From positions 76,876,186 through 76,940,185 of the forward strand of contig OU342630.1 of assembly GCA_910589415.1 (NCBI GenBank): a stretch of DNA of 64,000 nucleotides, given 5' to 3'. Origin of the DNA: Malachius bipustulatus (lineage: Eukaryota > Arthropoda > Insecta > Coleoptera > Melyridae). Below are positions 1 through 11,904 of the stretch, in pieces. Within the stretch, counting starts at the first letter, position 1; every line of letters starts with the position of its first letter. The position numbers and the translations under genes are program-made. The notes beneath the pieces are model-generated. The model was given only the letters and a program-made list of their open reading frames with translations, made no database searches and was not told where the DNA came from.

Positions 1-2070
1 AAAGAGACAGGATTTGTTGAAAAACTTTTCCCGTGCTTGACAGAATTAGCGTATCCATATTGATGGTGTTGGCTTCTTTATTAAACTCGTATTGTCCTTA
101 ATACCTGCAACAAAAGAAAAAAAAAATTGAGTACTTTTACTTCAATCTAAATGTAACTGTTTATAGTTTATTTAAATTAAAAATTAAGTTAATCTTTGGA
201 GTCTCTGAAAGCTCTAGCGAAAGGTTCTCTATCAGATTAAGGTATCCAAGGCAATGAAAGTTAATTTAGAAATGTCCAAAGCTTCTTTTACAACAATGCC
301 CGCTGAACTCGTTTCAGGATTGAGGATTTATCCCGTCTCCGACAGTAAGTACTATCTTCAATGTAATAATTTATTCTAAAGGTAACCCTAGGCTGACGTC
401 TCAGAAGAGTTATATTAAACTGTTGTCCATATAAAGAGCTTTATAGACAATGATAAAGAGCATATAAGTAAAAAAGGTCGTCGTTTTACTCATATTGAAC
501 ACTAATATTAGGACAACGTAATGAAAAGGCAATATTGGTAATCAATTCCTAATAAATTCAACCGATTTCTCAATATATGGTACATCAGGATAGATCGTCT
601 TATGAATTTTTCATGTCCAATTAAACGAAACTGGGCGGTTTATTATTATTTTTTCATTTTGCTGCTTTTGCAGGTGCGGCACATCGTTCAGCTTAATGAA
701 TATAGGAGTTTAATCGGTATGTAATAACTATACGTATTTGTAATTTTCTCACGAAAGAAGAACAATTATTATTATAATTTCTATAGAACCGGCTCAATCT
801 GACGATAATACTTAGCCTTAGTTAGCGGGTTACAATCAATCATGTTTTGGAAGACTCCGACTTGGATAAATTAGTGCAATGAAAACTCTCGACGAATTAT
901 TCTAATTGCGACTTTCGTAGGGCGGTAAATAAAATAGTTCAAATTTTCTGAAAGTTCGAGATACTCCCATTAGGACAATTTTTTTTCTGTATTTTAACTC
1001 AAAAGAACGTGACGCAATTAACCGTTTTTCAAAATCTAGGGCTGATGTTAAAGCCAAAAATCCCAGATAAGAAGACACGAGAATGATGATCGACTCTAGA
1101 TTCAGGGATGAATTTGTTCGCCCGGCAGCGAACTCATTTAGCTGTATTCCGCCTGAGTAATTCTATCAAAAAGTCGAGTTTTCAAGGTGACGCACCAAAA
1201 ACATATTGTCTCAATTACTGTTTGAGATAATCACGCATAATTTCTTATAAAGTAATATAATTCCTTAATGAATACGTTTTTCAAATTTACAAACAGGCTG
1301 CTTTTCATTAGCAAATAGGATTTACATTATTAAATTAGTAAGAAGTTGGAGTACAAGAACGTGCAAATGACTGCTGGAGTTCCTAAATTAATTAATCTTG
1401 GAAATACAATTAATAAACAACTTTGTAATAATGATTGCTTTGAGGCGTCAGTAATGAATTGTGTGTAGCGACCAGATACAGAAATTAAGTCTGCACAGTG
1501 CACGAGGAATAATAGCAAACTCGACAGTCTTTAGAAATCGCACAGGAGCTCAGACCAAAAGGACAAAGTCATTTCATTATGTAATGTTTTTCAAGGGCAT
1601 TCATGCCAACCACAAAAGAGGATTTAACATTATTACTTCAATAATTTTCCGAGCTAGATTTCTTGAAGCCCCTCAGTTTATCAAACTTTAAAATCATTTG
1701 GCCAAGCTTAAAGTTTGCTCGTTTCAAGTTACCGACACTTTGAGATTTAAACTAAAGTTTAAATTTCTATTATTGACATTACACCTAACTAATTGCCCAC
1801 GGAAACTTTTTAATATTTAGTACCAGCTTTCCCGCATGACAAATAATCCAGTTAATATGCCGGAAAATAATGTACATTTGGAAAAGTGGTGGAACAGCCT
1901 CAATTTTTAAAATTATTTTTTTTTTTGATTTCTTAGAAATAAACATTCATCACCACTAACCTCTGCATTACCTCCAAAAGTTAGAAAACTGTGGTAATTT
2001 TTCCCCTCCCAAAGCATCCCAAATAGTAATAAAAAGTGATAAAAAGTTTTGAACATACAAAGTTTTGAAG
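1..2070. other. AT-rich DNA with no recognisable gene
   Basis: Open frames here are short, lack recognisable motifs and have the composition of AT-rich noncoding DNA. I see no long repeat, RNA gene or transposon end. It could be intergenic or intronic sequence. Confidence 0.5.
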
Positions 2071-2331
2071 ATACAAAAAAATTATTATTACACCTAGAAA
2101 CGTCTCTCGAGGGTTTTCGACGTCGCTGATCACGAACTCTAGGTCCAAAAGCAAGTGAGGGTGGTTCCAATCCCTCAAAACCACCCAGGAGGTGGCAGTG
2201 ATACAAAAAATTATTATTACACCTCGGAACGTCTCTCGGAGGGTTTTCGAGGTCGCTGATCACGAATTCGAGGTCCAAAAGCAAGTATGGGTGGTTCCAA
2301 TCCCTCAAAACCACCCTAGGAAGTGGCAGTG
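2071..2331. repeat. two-copy tandem repeat, ~130 bp unit
   Basis: Two adjacent units (about 2071-2200 and 2201-2331) share almost the whole sequence, from ATACAAAAAATTATTATTAC through GGTGGTTCCAATCCCTCAAA to GTGGCAGTGAT, with scattered substitutions. Each unit has a short GC-richer core in an AT-rich background. The open frames on the minus strand here are a by-product of the duplication. This may be the remains of a longer satellite array or a local duplication. Confidence 0.8.
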
Positions 2332-2690
2332 ATCAAAAATTGGTCCATTATTGGATATTCTCAAACCATGAAGGTTCTAAGGCTTTCAACCTTCCATTTT
2401 GTCTTGCCTTGGATTGAAAAATAAGTAAATTTCATGTTAAGCATGGCCAAGGTCGACCACATTCCTAGTTTCTAAATCTTTATGACTTCCCAGTTTTTCC
2501 GCATTTTTTAGATGATGGTTGAAGAAGTGACGTTCGATTCGTTCTGTTTGTTACGATCGTTCTTCCCTTCGTCGACTGTGTATTCTTTCAAATAAGATGC
2601 GTTACTAATATAGGATAAGTGGGGAAGGGAAATACCAAATTATGGAGAATTCACTATTACATTTTTGTTGAATTTATTTAAAAACTTTGA

Positions 2691-4233
2691 GGGTGGTATG
2701 CTAGAAACTAAATTTCGCATTTGACAGTGCTGTTAACAACGGCACTGTTGTTAAAAATCACTTTGACATGGTCACGTGACCATGTTAAATGCTTTAACAT
2801 CGCCATGTCAAATTTCATGTTGACAACGGCGTTAAAGCTGAAATCATCCAATTTGGTATGCTAGAAAGGAAAATCGAGTAGGAACAGTTGAATGTCAATG
2901 TTAAATGGTCATGCTACAATAATCACAGGGTATGGATCGATTAATTATTATTAGCTGTCAAATTTTAGGAAGATTTTTAATAAATCCTGTAATATTCCAG
3001 AGTGAAGTATTTTTTTCTATGTTTATGTACAGTGTCATTACAACTAAATATCAACAATATTGTTCCATAAATTAAAAATTAACCAAGTAGGTACCTATAC
3101 CTAGTATTTTTATACTATAATTTATTTCCAAAATTTTTCTTCGAGAAAGTAGTCCTAACTGTACTACTTACCTAGATTTTCTTCATTTAGATTCAGAATA
3201 AATAAAACAAAATTAATTTTATTGATTTATATTTATATTTAATAACATAAGTATATAACCATGGGCGGTATAAATAGGGTAGGTGACAATAAAATAAAAT
3301 AAAATAAGTTGAACAATATAAGACATATTTATGTAAAATAAATAATTTATTCGATAATATTACATTCAATAAAATAATAATTGTATAACCATGATCAGAG
3401 TCAAACTAGAACAAATAAAAAATCATTTTTAATTAAGTAAGTATAATGTTGTCTGCAACACCTCTGGCAATCTGAAGGGGTTTTAAAACAGAAAATTGTG
3501 AACATAATCTTCAAAAACTTCTCCCTCTCCATCAAATTCTCAACCGACTATTCGGTTAGGTTTGGTTATTCTACATTCTACAATCATAAGATACATAATA
3601 ATTAGGTAATTAATAACTTACCTGTTATTGATTATTTATAGCAAAATCTGCCTCTCAACTTCAGAGAAGTTCTTTCTTGATTTCACGACAACTTCCATTT
3701 ATACTTTTACAGTAAACCAAAGTAATTCACTCAAAGAAAACTGAAACGTTTACGTTTGTTATTATTTGTTACTTGTTACAACCTGACCTGACCTGACTGT
3801 CTATTCAAAGTTACAACACCACAATAACAATATGGCGAATGCGGCGGATGGCAATGACGTTGACGGTCGACGGGTCGACGAGTTTCGTGTTTATCTAGCT
3901 CATACGCATGCGTTCAGTAGGCACTAGCCAACATCTAACAACGCGAAACCAAAATCAACCACGACCATCTCGGATCGCCGATTTGTTACGAAATGGAACT
4001 TCGGTTCAGGTTCGATCTAGCTTGTGAATTGTTCTTAGCCTGTAATGAGCGAATATACAACGTTGCCGCTATTTATTGTTCATGTTACATTTTTAACATG
4101 GTGATGTTACCTAACAACAGTGTCAAATCATGAATATTTCTTTCTAGCATACCGAATTGATTTTAACAACAACGTCAGATTGACATCGGTGTTACGTTAA
4201 CAACGCCAAATAAGATTTTCTAGCATACGACCC
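2691..4233. mobile_element. inverted-repeat DNA element, ~1.54 kb, non-coding
   Basis: The left end GGGTGGTATGCTAGAAA and the right end TTTCTAGCATACGACCC are inverted matches. Weaker inverted similarity runs inward for about 150 bp, with alternating AACAACGGC and GTTGTTAA blocks and a second internal TATGCTAGAAA copy on each side. The ends are flanked by TGA on both sides (2688-2690 and 4234-4236), a possible 3 bp target duplication. The interior has no long ORF; it is AT-rich except for a CpG-richer stretch near 3830-3960. It is probably a non-autonomous DNA transposon; the superfamily is not clear. Confidence 0.65.
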
Positions 4234-5073
4234 TGAGATTTTTATGTAACCAGCGGCCGCAAATGATTAGAATTAGATCCAGTTTTCTATTTTCTTGGTC
4301 ATCCTATAGTCTTCTTTGCAACCCCCACGTTCATTTTCGTAGTCCTCAGCTTCTGCTTTGTCTCCATCATCACCTGAACAAATGTTAAGATGACGTTGTA
4401 GAAGAAGAAGAAGATCAAAACTTAAAATTTTTCTTTCCTTTCGGTTTATCAATTAGCCTGGTATTGGTTTGAAGTTTCTTCTTTTTGCGCTGATTTTTAT
4501 TTCTTTCAAGTTCTCTTTATTTGGCTAGTTTATTTTCTGAGGTAAGAAGATTATAGAAATATACCTTTTCCGCCTATGGATGGTAAATATTTTGGTTAAA
4601 GGTGAATGTGTTCTAGAAGGTTTCGTGGCGTTACATTCTTCCTTCGGAATTCTTTGTTTGTGCTTGATATTCGGAGGCTTCCAGCTCTTTTTATTGGCTT
4701 TGGGAAGGATGTCTCTGTTGCAAAGGTTGCGTAAAATGTGATTCTTGAATTGGAGTGTCAATTTTTACGGTATCAATGTAAGCGTTATTCGAAATATCAA
4801 TGGGATTACAGGGAAAGATAAAAGACGTCCCTCAATAATTTGTAGTATTAGTTTTTCTGATGAAAACTGTAGGCATGTCTATAATGAAAACCAATAATAA
4901 TGCCTAGTTCAGTAATCTCTCCTTAGTATGAGGGATTTATCTACGTATTCTAAATGCAGAGGAAAAACGGACCAAACCGGATTTTTTTTACCGGATTATG
5001 AGTTTTCTAACATGTGACCTCCATTTAATTAATTAATTCCATTAACAGTTGCTACTATTGAGTGAGCTCCATA
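4234..5073. other. no recognisable feature
   Basis: AT-rich sequence with no coding motif, RNA gene or repeat that I can identify. It lies between two inverted-repeat elements. Confidence 0.45.
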
Positions 5074-5075
5074 TA

Positions 5076-5940
5076 CAGTGTGACCCATTTGTTCTTGAAA
5101 CACCCTGTAGAATCTTAATTTATGGTGCGATTTTAAAGAAATTTCTTTTAAACCATAGAGCTTGATAAACTATATTTTGGGAGCAAGAAGCGTCTCATTC
5201 CTACAAAATACAAGGCCTGCTAGATCAGTGTTTACATGTAAAATCTCAAAAATTCATATTAGAGATTTTTTTAGAAAAAAACTGTGCACGCTACGGGATT
5301 CACCAGCCCTCAAAACGGTACTGTGCTAAATTTTATTGGAAATGTCAGAGTAATAAGGATCTTGCAGTTATTTTAGACATTCATAATAATACTCCCAATT
5401 TTCATTAATTTATTCGAAAAGGTCAAGAGAGACAAAATAGAAATTGTACGTCTAGTTGGTGATAATGTAGGTACTTTAATTTTTTAATTATAATTTTTTA
5501 TTTATTTTTTTTTTATTTTTTTTTATTTTTTTTTTACTTTTTTTTTTTTTTACTTTTTTTAATTTAAATTTTTACTTATGATAGCTTTTGACCTTTTTCA
5601 AATTAATTTATGAAAATTCGGAGTATTATTATGAATTTCTAAAATAACTACAAGATCCTTTTTACTCTGACATTTTCAATAAAATTTAGTACAGTACCGT
5701 TTTGAGGGCTGGTGAATCCCGTGGCGTGCTCAGTTTTTTTTCTAAAAAAATCGCTAATAGGAATTTTTGAGATTTTACAAGTAAACACTGATCTAGTAGG
5801 CCCTGGATTTTGTAGGAATGAAGACGCTTTTTGCTCCCAAAATATAGTTTATCAAGCTCTATGATTTAAAAGAATATTTTTTAAATCGCACCATAAATTA
5901 AGATTCTACAGGGTGTTTCAAGAACAAATGGGTCACACTG
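5076..5940. mobile_element. mariner-type foldback element with ~350 bp arms
   Basis: The sequence starts CAGTGTGACCC and ends GGGTCACACTG, each directly flanked by TA (5074-5075 and 5941-5942), the target duplication typical of Tc1/mariner elements. The arms, about 5076-5428 and 5588-5940, are inverted copies of each other at roughly 90% by eye. The loop is a T-rich low-complexity stretch (5470-5570). It encodes no protein and so is non-autonomous. It resembles the foldback elements at 41750 and 32129 in design but not in sequence. Confidence 0.85.
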
Positions 5941-5942
5941 TA

Positions 5943-8610
5943 GATTAGATAAAGCTCTAGGACAGGTTTAAAACTAAAAGTCCATCTCTTCCCCAATTAC
6001 CCTATTTAAGCTGCAAAAATCTATCCACTATTGCTGCCATTATCTCTTTCTCTTTCCCTATTCTTCTCATGGCCAAAATCATATCCCTGCTATCCCCATA
6101 CCTGTCTTTATCCTTATCACTATCTTTATTACTGCCAGAATTATATCCCTATCCCCGTCTGCTCAATATCCCTTTCACTAAACAATCTTTATCTCTGTTT
6201 CCAGACCTAACTTTATATCTTTCTCATCTCATTAAATTTTCTGAGATATATCTTTTCTAAATAATTATTTGAACCCATCCTCATATAAAAAAAGTATCGA
6301 GACTATTTTGAGAATGGAAGCTTTTAACTTTTCGCAGGAAACTTCAAAATAAATCGAAATCCTTTCTAAGCGCAAGATTATTTACTTGGATCTAAAAAAT
6401 TCTCTCCCGTTCGTAGGAAGAGGTTTAGGAAGAGGTGGGCTTCGAAGTTTTTCGTCGTCAAATAACGATTTAAACGAGTAAACGACAGTGAAGATAATGA
6501 CGTAATAAACAGGGTTAACCTAGTTGAACTTGGTTAATTTTGAAACACAAACTTATAAAAATAAGAGCCTAAACTTAACAGTGTACGAAATTCAATGCAT
6601 ACTTATCTCTTTTTTGGCAAATTAGGAAATAATTGTTGTGAAAATTCATTGCTATTTTATTTCACTCCAACACTATTTTTATTTTCTATAATTATTCCGA
6701 AAATATGAAATAGTCTGGAGTTCACTAACCAGAAAAATTCAATGTCACAAGACGAGCATTCCCCACAAAATTTTGAGACAAGAGAGACCTTTGAAGTAGC
6801 AATCGATAGCTGCCGAAATTCTGAGAGATACTCCTTCATCTGACGTATCGTTTACCTCGATCAAAGTGCACCTCAATCTCGCCTCCAAATATCTGAGCTG
6901 ATTCTCATGGCTGGAGATTCTAACGGAGGCTGCATCCCGACAAGTTTCATCCTAGAGTATAATTATTATTATACATGCTTGGATCTGTTCGTGCCACGTT
7001 AACAAGAAACCCGCTAAAGCACAGCTTCTATACAACTTTCGCAACATTAAACTTTAATCACTTCACCCTTGACTAGGATATTATGAAACGGAAAATTACT
7101 TTGCTTTTGTGATTTAATTTACCGTCGACGAGTTCTTGTTTAATTCTATAAGATTTGGGGGTGTTTACAATGCAAACGCTGTAATATATTGAATAACACA
7201 CAACAAAAGTATTTAGGATTATTTTATCTTTCAGTTAAATTTAAATTAGTTTTGCTGTATATATGTAGATGTCAACTATGGCAGGTTATGTGAAATTGTC
7301 GTTTTTTTTTTTTGTTTTAGAAGGCAACTACACATTTCAATTTTAAATAATTCGCATTGAGTTGAAATTTGCTACAGACCTTTAGGACTTTATTACAAAT
7401 AAAATACTAAAAGTCCCCACGGATCAGAGATCTGCAAAAAAAAAGTTTAAATGGTTAAAGAAAATGTTTTTTTTTTCCTATTTGTTTCGGTGAACAGTAA
7501 GTTTTAACATAAAAAATTGTAGTTCGTGAAATTATCAAGAAAAATTTTTCATATACTTTTTTCTTCTTCTAAGAATCATAATTTCTGAGATATTGCAATT
7601 CTAAAAGTTAAAGAGGTCGTATTCTACATATTCACATGTTACCGCACCACCTGTGAAGTAGTGTACTCGCTGTATTTTTTTAACGTGGTGTCCCCGGTAG
7701 GCATAGTCCACGATCTGTTGTGACTAGGTTTTATTAAAAAATACTTTAATCAACTAAAAAATGGTACTATTGAAAAAAAATCGCACGAATTCTTGTTGAT
7801 TTCGGGAAAATGCTAGTCTGACAACAATTATATCTTCTTCGCTTTCTTCTTATTCTTCTTTTTCTTCTAGCTGGATTAGTGGAAAAGATACATCAGTTAC
7901 AAAAAAAAGATAATAAAAAATCGTAAAAAATTACAACATTGGAGCAAGCCTCTGGCCTTGGCAATTAGTACATAGGTAGGTACTGACGAACAAAATCACG
8001 CGACATTTTTACAGCTACATTTTGCACTACAGCTCTTTTTGCAAATGCAAAAGAAGTCTTTCTGGAGCAGTCGTGAGTAAAGTTTGAATTGGCTCCAATG
8101 TATTATCTACCAATTTCCAGCTCCAGTGTTTTGGGTCCAGTGATAGGTCCCCACCAGTAGGTCCAGGTATTGACTAGCAGAATCAAATGTTGCAGAAAGT
8201 AATTGCACTCTTTTCCAGTTCCGTGTATTTTTTACATAACTTATTAGGTGAATATCAAAAGACGTGGCTCGTTTGATCCTACCTACAAAAGATAGGCAGA
8301 AATGCAAGTCGAGCTGCAAAAGCTCATCCTTATCAGGTTCAGCACGTTAATGTTCGTACCATTTTATTTTAGACTTCTTTCATGTACAGAACCGCATCCA
8401 TTTGGAATAGTATTCCTGAGGAATACAACCTGCAACGATTGAATGATACAAAAGCGTCATAAAGATGCCCCTAAAGTGCATGACATTTTTCAATAAAAAA
8501 GATGAACACTTACCCACGAATTTATTGCAAGCTCATGGTAATTAGTTATTTAATCCAAATTAAGAAGAAACTGCGTATAGGTAGTTTTTGATACCATAAG
8601 TAAAAGTAGA
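5943..8610. other. AT-rich DNA, no gene recognised; one dispersed repeat inside
   Basis: Apart from a 90 bp repeat at 7320-7409 I see only simple-sequence-like tracts (a pyrimidine-rich stretch near 6040-6200, poly-T near 7302 and 7468). Predicted short ORFs have no family signal. Confidence 0.45.
7320..7409 (+). repeat. dispersed 90 bp repeat, copy 1
   Basis: The segment from GAAGGCAAC to AAAATACT recurs at 15870-15959 in the same orientation with only a few differences. The flanking sequences of the two copies differ, so this is a dispersed repeat and not a large segmental duplication. No terminal structure is visible. Confidence 0.75.
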
Positions 8611-8614
8611 ATAT

Positions 8615-8844
8615 GGGCGAGTTCTTTCATTCACCGATTGATCCACCAGTTAAAAACGGTGCCACGCACAAAATATTGCATTTTTTAATAAATGATTGAG
8701 TAATACACTTATATTTACAATTTGTGTAGTGACATATCACATTGTTCGGTCGATGATGACCAAATAATAACCCATCATTCCATGCTCCTATCCTATCACT
8801 GATTGATGCCATCAGGTTCAACTGATGAGTTCAAAAACTCGCCC
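8615..8844. mobile_element. short MITE candidate (230 bp)
   Basis: The ends GGGCGAGTT and AACTCGCCC are inverted matches, imperfect for about 15 bp, and both are flanked by TAT (8612-8614 and 8845-8847). The interior is non-coding. Size, inverted ends and a 3 bp flanking duplication fit a small PIF/Harbinger-like MITE, but the termini are short and this could be chance. Confidence 0.4.
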
Positions 8845-9131
8845 TATCAAAACCAAGGATGCAATTATTAGTGTATTTTTTAACAAAAAATACACTATTG
8901 AGGACGACATCACTTTTCGAAAATCACCCAAACTCATCAAATGTCCATCGATCATGACCCCCAGATCACGAAAAAGTAGTTTTCCAAAATTCACCTGCCC
9001 ACGATATATATATATATATTTATAATATCCTTTATTAGTCATCGACTAAGTTAAAACAACGATTACACAACTAGTGGGGAGTTCGATGAATAGGGCAAAA
9101 AAAGAGTACTCTGGGTTTTCTTGAGCCAAAC

Positions 9132-9140
9132 GTTTCGATT

Positions 9141-9206
<66 letters not shown>

Positions 9207-9213
9207 TCTTCAG
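9132..9213 (-). other. hammerhead-like 3' motif with T58-expanded loop
   Basis: On the minus strand this reads CTGAAGA, one extra base, a short stem (GATTT paired with AAATC) and then GAAACG. This resembles a hammerhead ribozyme core (CUGANGA ... GAAA). The loop between stem halves, 5 A in the partner copy at 11753-11781, is here a run of 58 A (T on the plus strand, 9143-9200). Hammerhead motifs have been described in Penelope-like elements; this copy has an extra base before stem II, so activity is unproven. Confidence 0.5.
9143..9200 (+). repeat. homopolymer T tract, 58 bp
   Basis: An uninterrupted run of T that replaces a 5-base run in the otherwise matching right arm. Its true length may be uncertain because of sequencing and assembly limits. 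Confidence 0.95.
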
Positions 9214-10033
9214 TGGCTAGTCTAAAAAATACAAAAACAGGAATCAAACACTGAACCACCCATTAGGGCTTGAATCATATCGATCATATGCATTACTACT
9301 CACAAAACATGAGGTTTTTCTTAAAATTTGTTCCATGCGAACCAAACAACATCTAAAGCAGGTAGGTAAATTACATTTTTTTTATTTTTACATCTCAATT
9401 ACTTTAAGAAGCACTATCAACCAGTCCTGAAGGGCACATGCCATATTTGGGGCTCTTTGACCTTTTGGTCTGAAACAACCGATCTTAAGGAACAATGACA
9501 TAGTCTCTCGTAAAAGCAACACTTAAAAACACATTCACAATTAAAATTTGTTGTCACACAGCAGTTATTAATTTAAGAAATCATTTTCTTTAGTTGGATG
9601 ACTAGATTGAAAGTTACATGTGCAATTCTTTTTTTATAGTTTAAATTTCATTTCAGGTTAAGATGGCAGCTTACATGGTTCTTCTTTTTAATTAATTCTG
9701 AAACAATTTTTTTTTAATGGCCTAGTTGTCCTGAGTTACTGTTACTAGAGGGCGAGGAAAGGAAAAAAGAAGACAGGGTCTATGTGTCATGTCAGACTGA
9801 ATGTATGAATGAAGGTTGAGGGCTGTCCGAGTGACAGTTGACATCTATACAAAAGTTATTTCCTTGTTAGATGCGTCTCTCTTGTTGCCGGTTGGTATGC
9901 TAGGTTGTCAGGTTGTGAAGATTTTCTTGTGTTATGGGGGATTTTTTCTTCTGATGATGTCACTGGTTGTCTGGTAGTTTCTTCCTATCTTCTCTTCTCT
10001 CTATATCTGATTGGTGTCCCAAGAGATAGTCAT

Positions 10034-10466
10034 TTAAATCAAACTGGTGTTGGGTTGTCTTCCTATGGGGGGGTCTGTGTTAGTTGTTCTATCCCTGAGT
10101 TGCTTGTCTTGTTCCAAAAGAAAGGAGTAGATGTGACTAAGGTTGTCTATGTCAGTTCTTTTGTTGAGCCTCCGGTCTTCTTGAGCTATTCTACACATTT
10201 CCTTGAAGCAACGTTTTGTGTAAGAGGTTTCCTTATCTAAAATTTGTACCTCATTATACGCTGGCTCATGTCCCGTAGAGATAGCATGTTCCGCCAGAGC
10301 ACAAGTTTTCTTTTTTGTTCTTTGGTCACTCTTGTGCGATGTGATACGTCCCTTTAGGTTTCTGGCAGTTTGCCCGATGTATGTAGCTTCACAATTACTG
10401 CACGGTATCTTATACACCACATGTGACATGTTGAGGTTGTCTATTTTGTCCTTGGTTTTGGAGAAG
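10034..10466 (-). pseudogene. Penelope-like GIY-YIG endonuclease domain, 5'-truncated (left copy)
   Basis: The frame ends at a stop at 10034-10036; its last 131 codons from the first Met are identical to those of the right copy. Key GIY-YIG features are present in order: VYKIPC, the zinc-binding-type CxxC, YIGQT, the R of ARNLKGR, AEHAISTGH, then the acidic residue in KRCFKEM and the Asn in RLNK. In Penelope-like elements this domain nicks target DNA to prime reverse transcription and sits C-terminal to the reverse transcriptase. Here the reverse transcriptase is missing because the element is truncated at about 10467, so this copy is probably not expressed as a complete protein. Confidence 0.88.
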
Positions 10467-10934
10467 ATCGCTTACAAAAATGTTAAAACTGTTTCCGCTC
10501 TCTTCTCCAAAACCAAGGACAAAATAGACAACCTCAACATGTCACATGTGGTGTATAAGATACCGTGCAGTAATTGTGAAGCTACATACATCGGGCAAAC
10601 TGCCAGAAACCTAAAGGGACGTATCACATCGCACAAGAGTGACCAAAGAACAAAAAAGAAAACTTGTGCTCTGGCGGAACATGCTATCTCTACGGGACAT
10701 GAGCCAGCGTATAATGAGGTACAAATTTTAGATAAGGAAACCTCTTACACAAAACGTTGCTTCAAGGAAATGTGTAGAATAGCTCAAGAAGACCGGAGGC
10801 TCAACAAAAGAACTGACATAGACAACCTTAGTCACATCTACTCCTTTCTTTTGGAACAAGACAAGCAACTCAGGGATAGAACAACTAACACAGACCCCCC
10901 CATAGGAAGACAACCCAACACCAGTTTGATTTAA
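10467..10934 (+). pseudogene. Penelope-like GIY-YIG endonuclease domain, 5'-truncated (right copy)
   Basis: The Penelope-derived frame begins near IAYKNVKTVSALFSK, a stretch typical of the linker between reverse transcriptase and endonuclease, and runs to the stop at 10932-10934. It carries the same GIY-YIG motifs as the left copy (VYKIPCSNC, YIGQTARNL, AEHAISTGH, KEMCRI, LNKR). An open frame in the same phase extends upstream to 10332, but that part is antisense of the left copy, so the apparent 200-residue protein is a chimera across the palindrome junction. The right copy is slightly longer at its 5' end than the left copy. No disabling mutation is visible within the domain. Confidence 0.88.
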
Positions 10935-11752
10935 ATGACTATCTCTTGGGACACCAATCAGATATAGAGAGAAGAGAAGATAGGAAGAAACTACCAGACA
11001 ACCAGTGACATCATCAGAAGAAAAAATCCCCCATAACACAAGAAAATCTTCACAACCTGACAACCTAGCATACCAACCGGCAACAAGAGAGACGCATCTA
11101 ACAAGGAAATAACTTTTGTATAGATGTCAACTGTCACTCGGACAGCCCTCAACCTTCATTCATACATTCAGTCTGACATGACACATAGACCCTGTCTTCT
11201 TTTTTCCTTTCCTCGCCCTCTAGTAACAGTAACTCAGGACAACTAGGCCATTAAAAAAATTGTTTCAGAATTAATTAAAAAGAAGAACCATGTAAGCTGC
11301 CATCTTAACCTGAAATGAAATTTAAACTATAAAAAAAGAATTGCACATGTAACTTTCAATCTAGTCATCCAACTAAAGAAAATGATTTCTTAAATTAATA
11401 ACTGCTGTGTGACAACAAATTTTAATTGTGAATGTGTTTTTAAGTGTTGCTTTTACGAGAGACTATGTCATTGTTCCTTAAGATCGGTTGTTTCAGACCA
11501 AAAGGTCAAAGAGCCCCAAATATGGCATGTGCCCTTCAGGACTGGTTGATAGTGCTTCTTAAAGTAATTGAGATGTAAAAATAAAAAAAATGTAATTTAC
11601 CTACCTGCTTTAGATGTTGTTTGGTTCGCATGGAACAAATTTTAAGAAAAACCTCATGTTTTGTGAGTAGTAATGCATATGATCGATATGATTCAAGCCC
11701 TAATGGGTGGTTCAGTGTTTGATTCCTGTTTTTGTATTTTTTAGACTAGCCA

Positions 11753-11781
11753 CTGAAGATGATTTAAAAATAAATCGAAAC
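11753..11781 (+). other. hammerhead-like 3' motif (right copy)
   Basis: CTGAAGA (11753-11759), one extra T, GATTT-AAAAAT-AAATC stem-loop, then GAAAC (11777-11781), 75 bp from the end of the element. It resembles a hammerhead core except for the extra base between CUGANGA and stem II. The same layout recurs at 19.7 kb and 20.4 kb. It may be a degenerate ribozyme or another conserved 3' hairpin of this element group. Confidence 0.5.
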
Positions 11782-11855
11782 GTTTGGCTCAAGAAAACCC
11801 AGAGTACTCTTTTTTTGCCCTATTCATCGAACTCCCCACTAGTTGTGTAATCGTT

Positions 11856-11904
11856 ATATATATTTATATATATATATATTTATATATTTATATATATATA
11901 TATT
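11856..11904. repeat. TA microsatellite
   Basis: An imperfect TA/TTA tract directly abutting the Penelope dimer; a similar TA tract lies near its left end at 9004-9019. Penelope-like elements are often found next to such sequence. Confidence 0.8.

Larger units (their letters stand above)
9058..11855. mobile_element. Penelope-like elements, head-to-head inverted dimer
   Basis: The left arm (9058-10467) and right arm (10501-11855) are inverted copies that look essentially identical, apart from a 53-base expansion of one homopolymer in the left arm. They are separated by 33 bp. Each arm is the 3' part of a Penelope-like element: a GIY-YIG endonuclease domain followed by about 920 bp of 3' untranslated sequence ending in ...CTAGTTGTGTAATCGTT. 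Both copies lack the reverse transcriptase and are joined at their truncated 5' ends. The outer flanks differ from each other and are TA-rich. Penelope-like elements are known to occur as partial, inverted or tandem copies. The near identity means the structure is young, unless it is an assembly artefact. Confidence 0.88.

Noticed and set aside
1913..2314. 133-codon minus-strand frame over the tandem 130 bp repeat
   Set aside because: Open only because of the duplication and composition; no protein family signal.
4251..4260. NotI-type site GCGGCCGC suggesting vector sequence
   Set aside because: Flanking DNA is ordinary AT-rich genome sequence with no vector-like stretch.
6069..6260. 63-codon Leu/Ser-rich frame
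   Set aside because: Derived from a pyrimidine-rich low-complexity stretch.
9905..10240. 111-codon frames on the plus strand here and on the minus strand at 10728-11063
   Set aside because: They are antisense to the GIY-YIG coding regions of the Penelope dimer and have no motif of their own.
10332..10466. N-terminal extension of the right-hand GIY-YIG frame
   Set aside because: This part is antisense to the left copy; the frame crosses the palindrome junction by chance.
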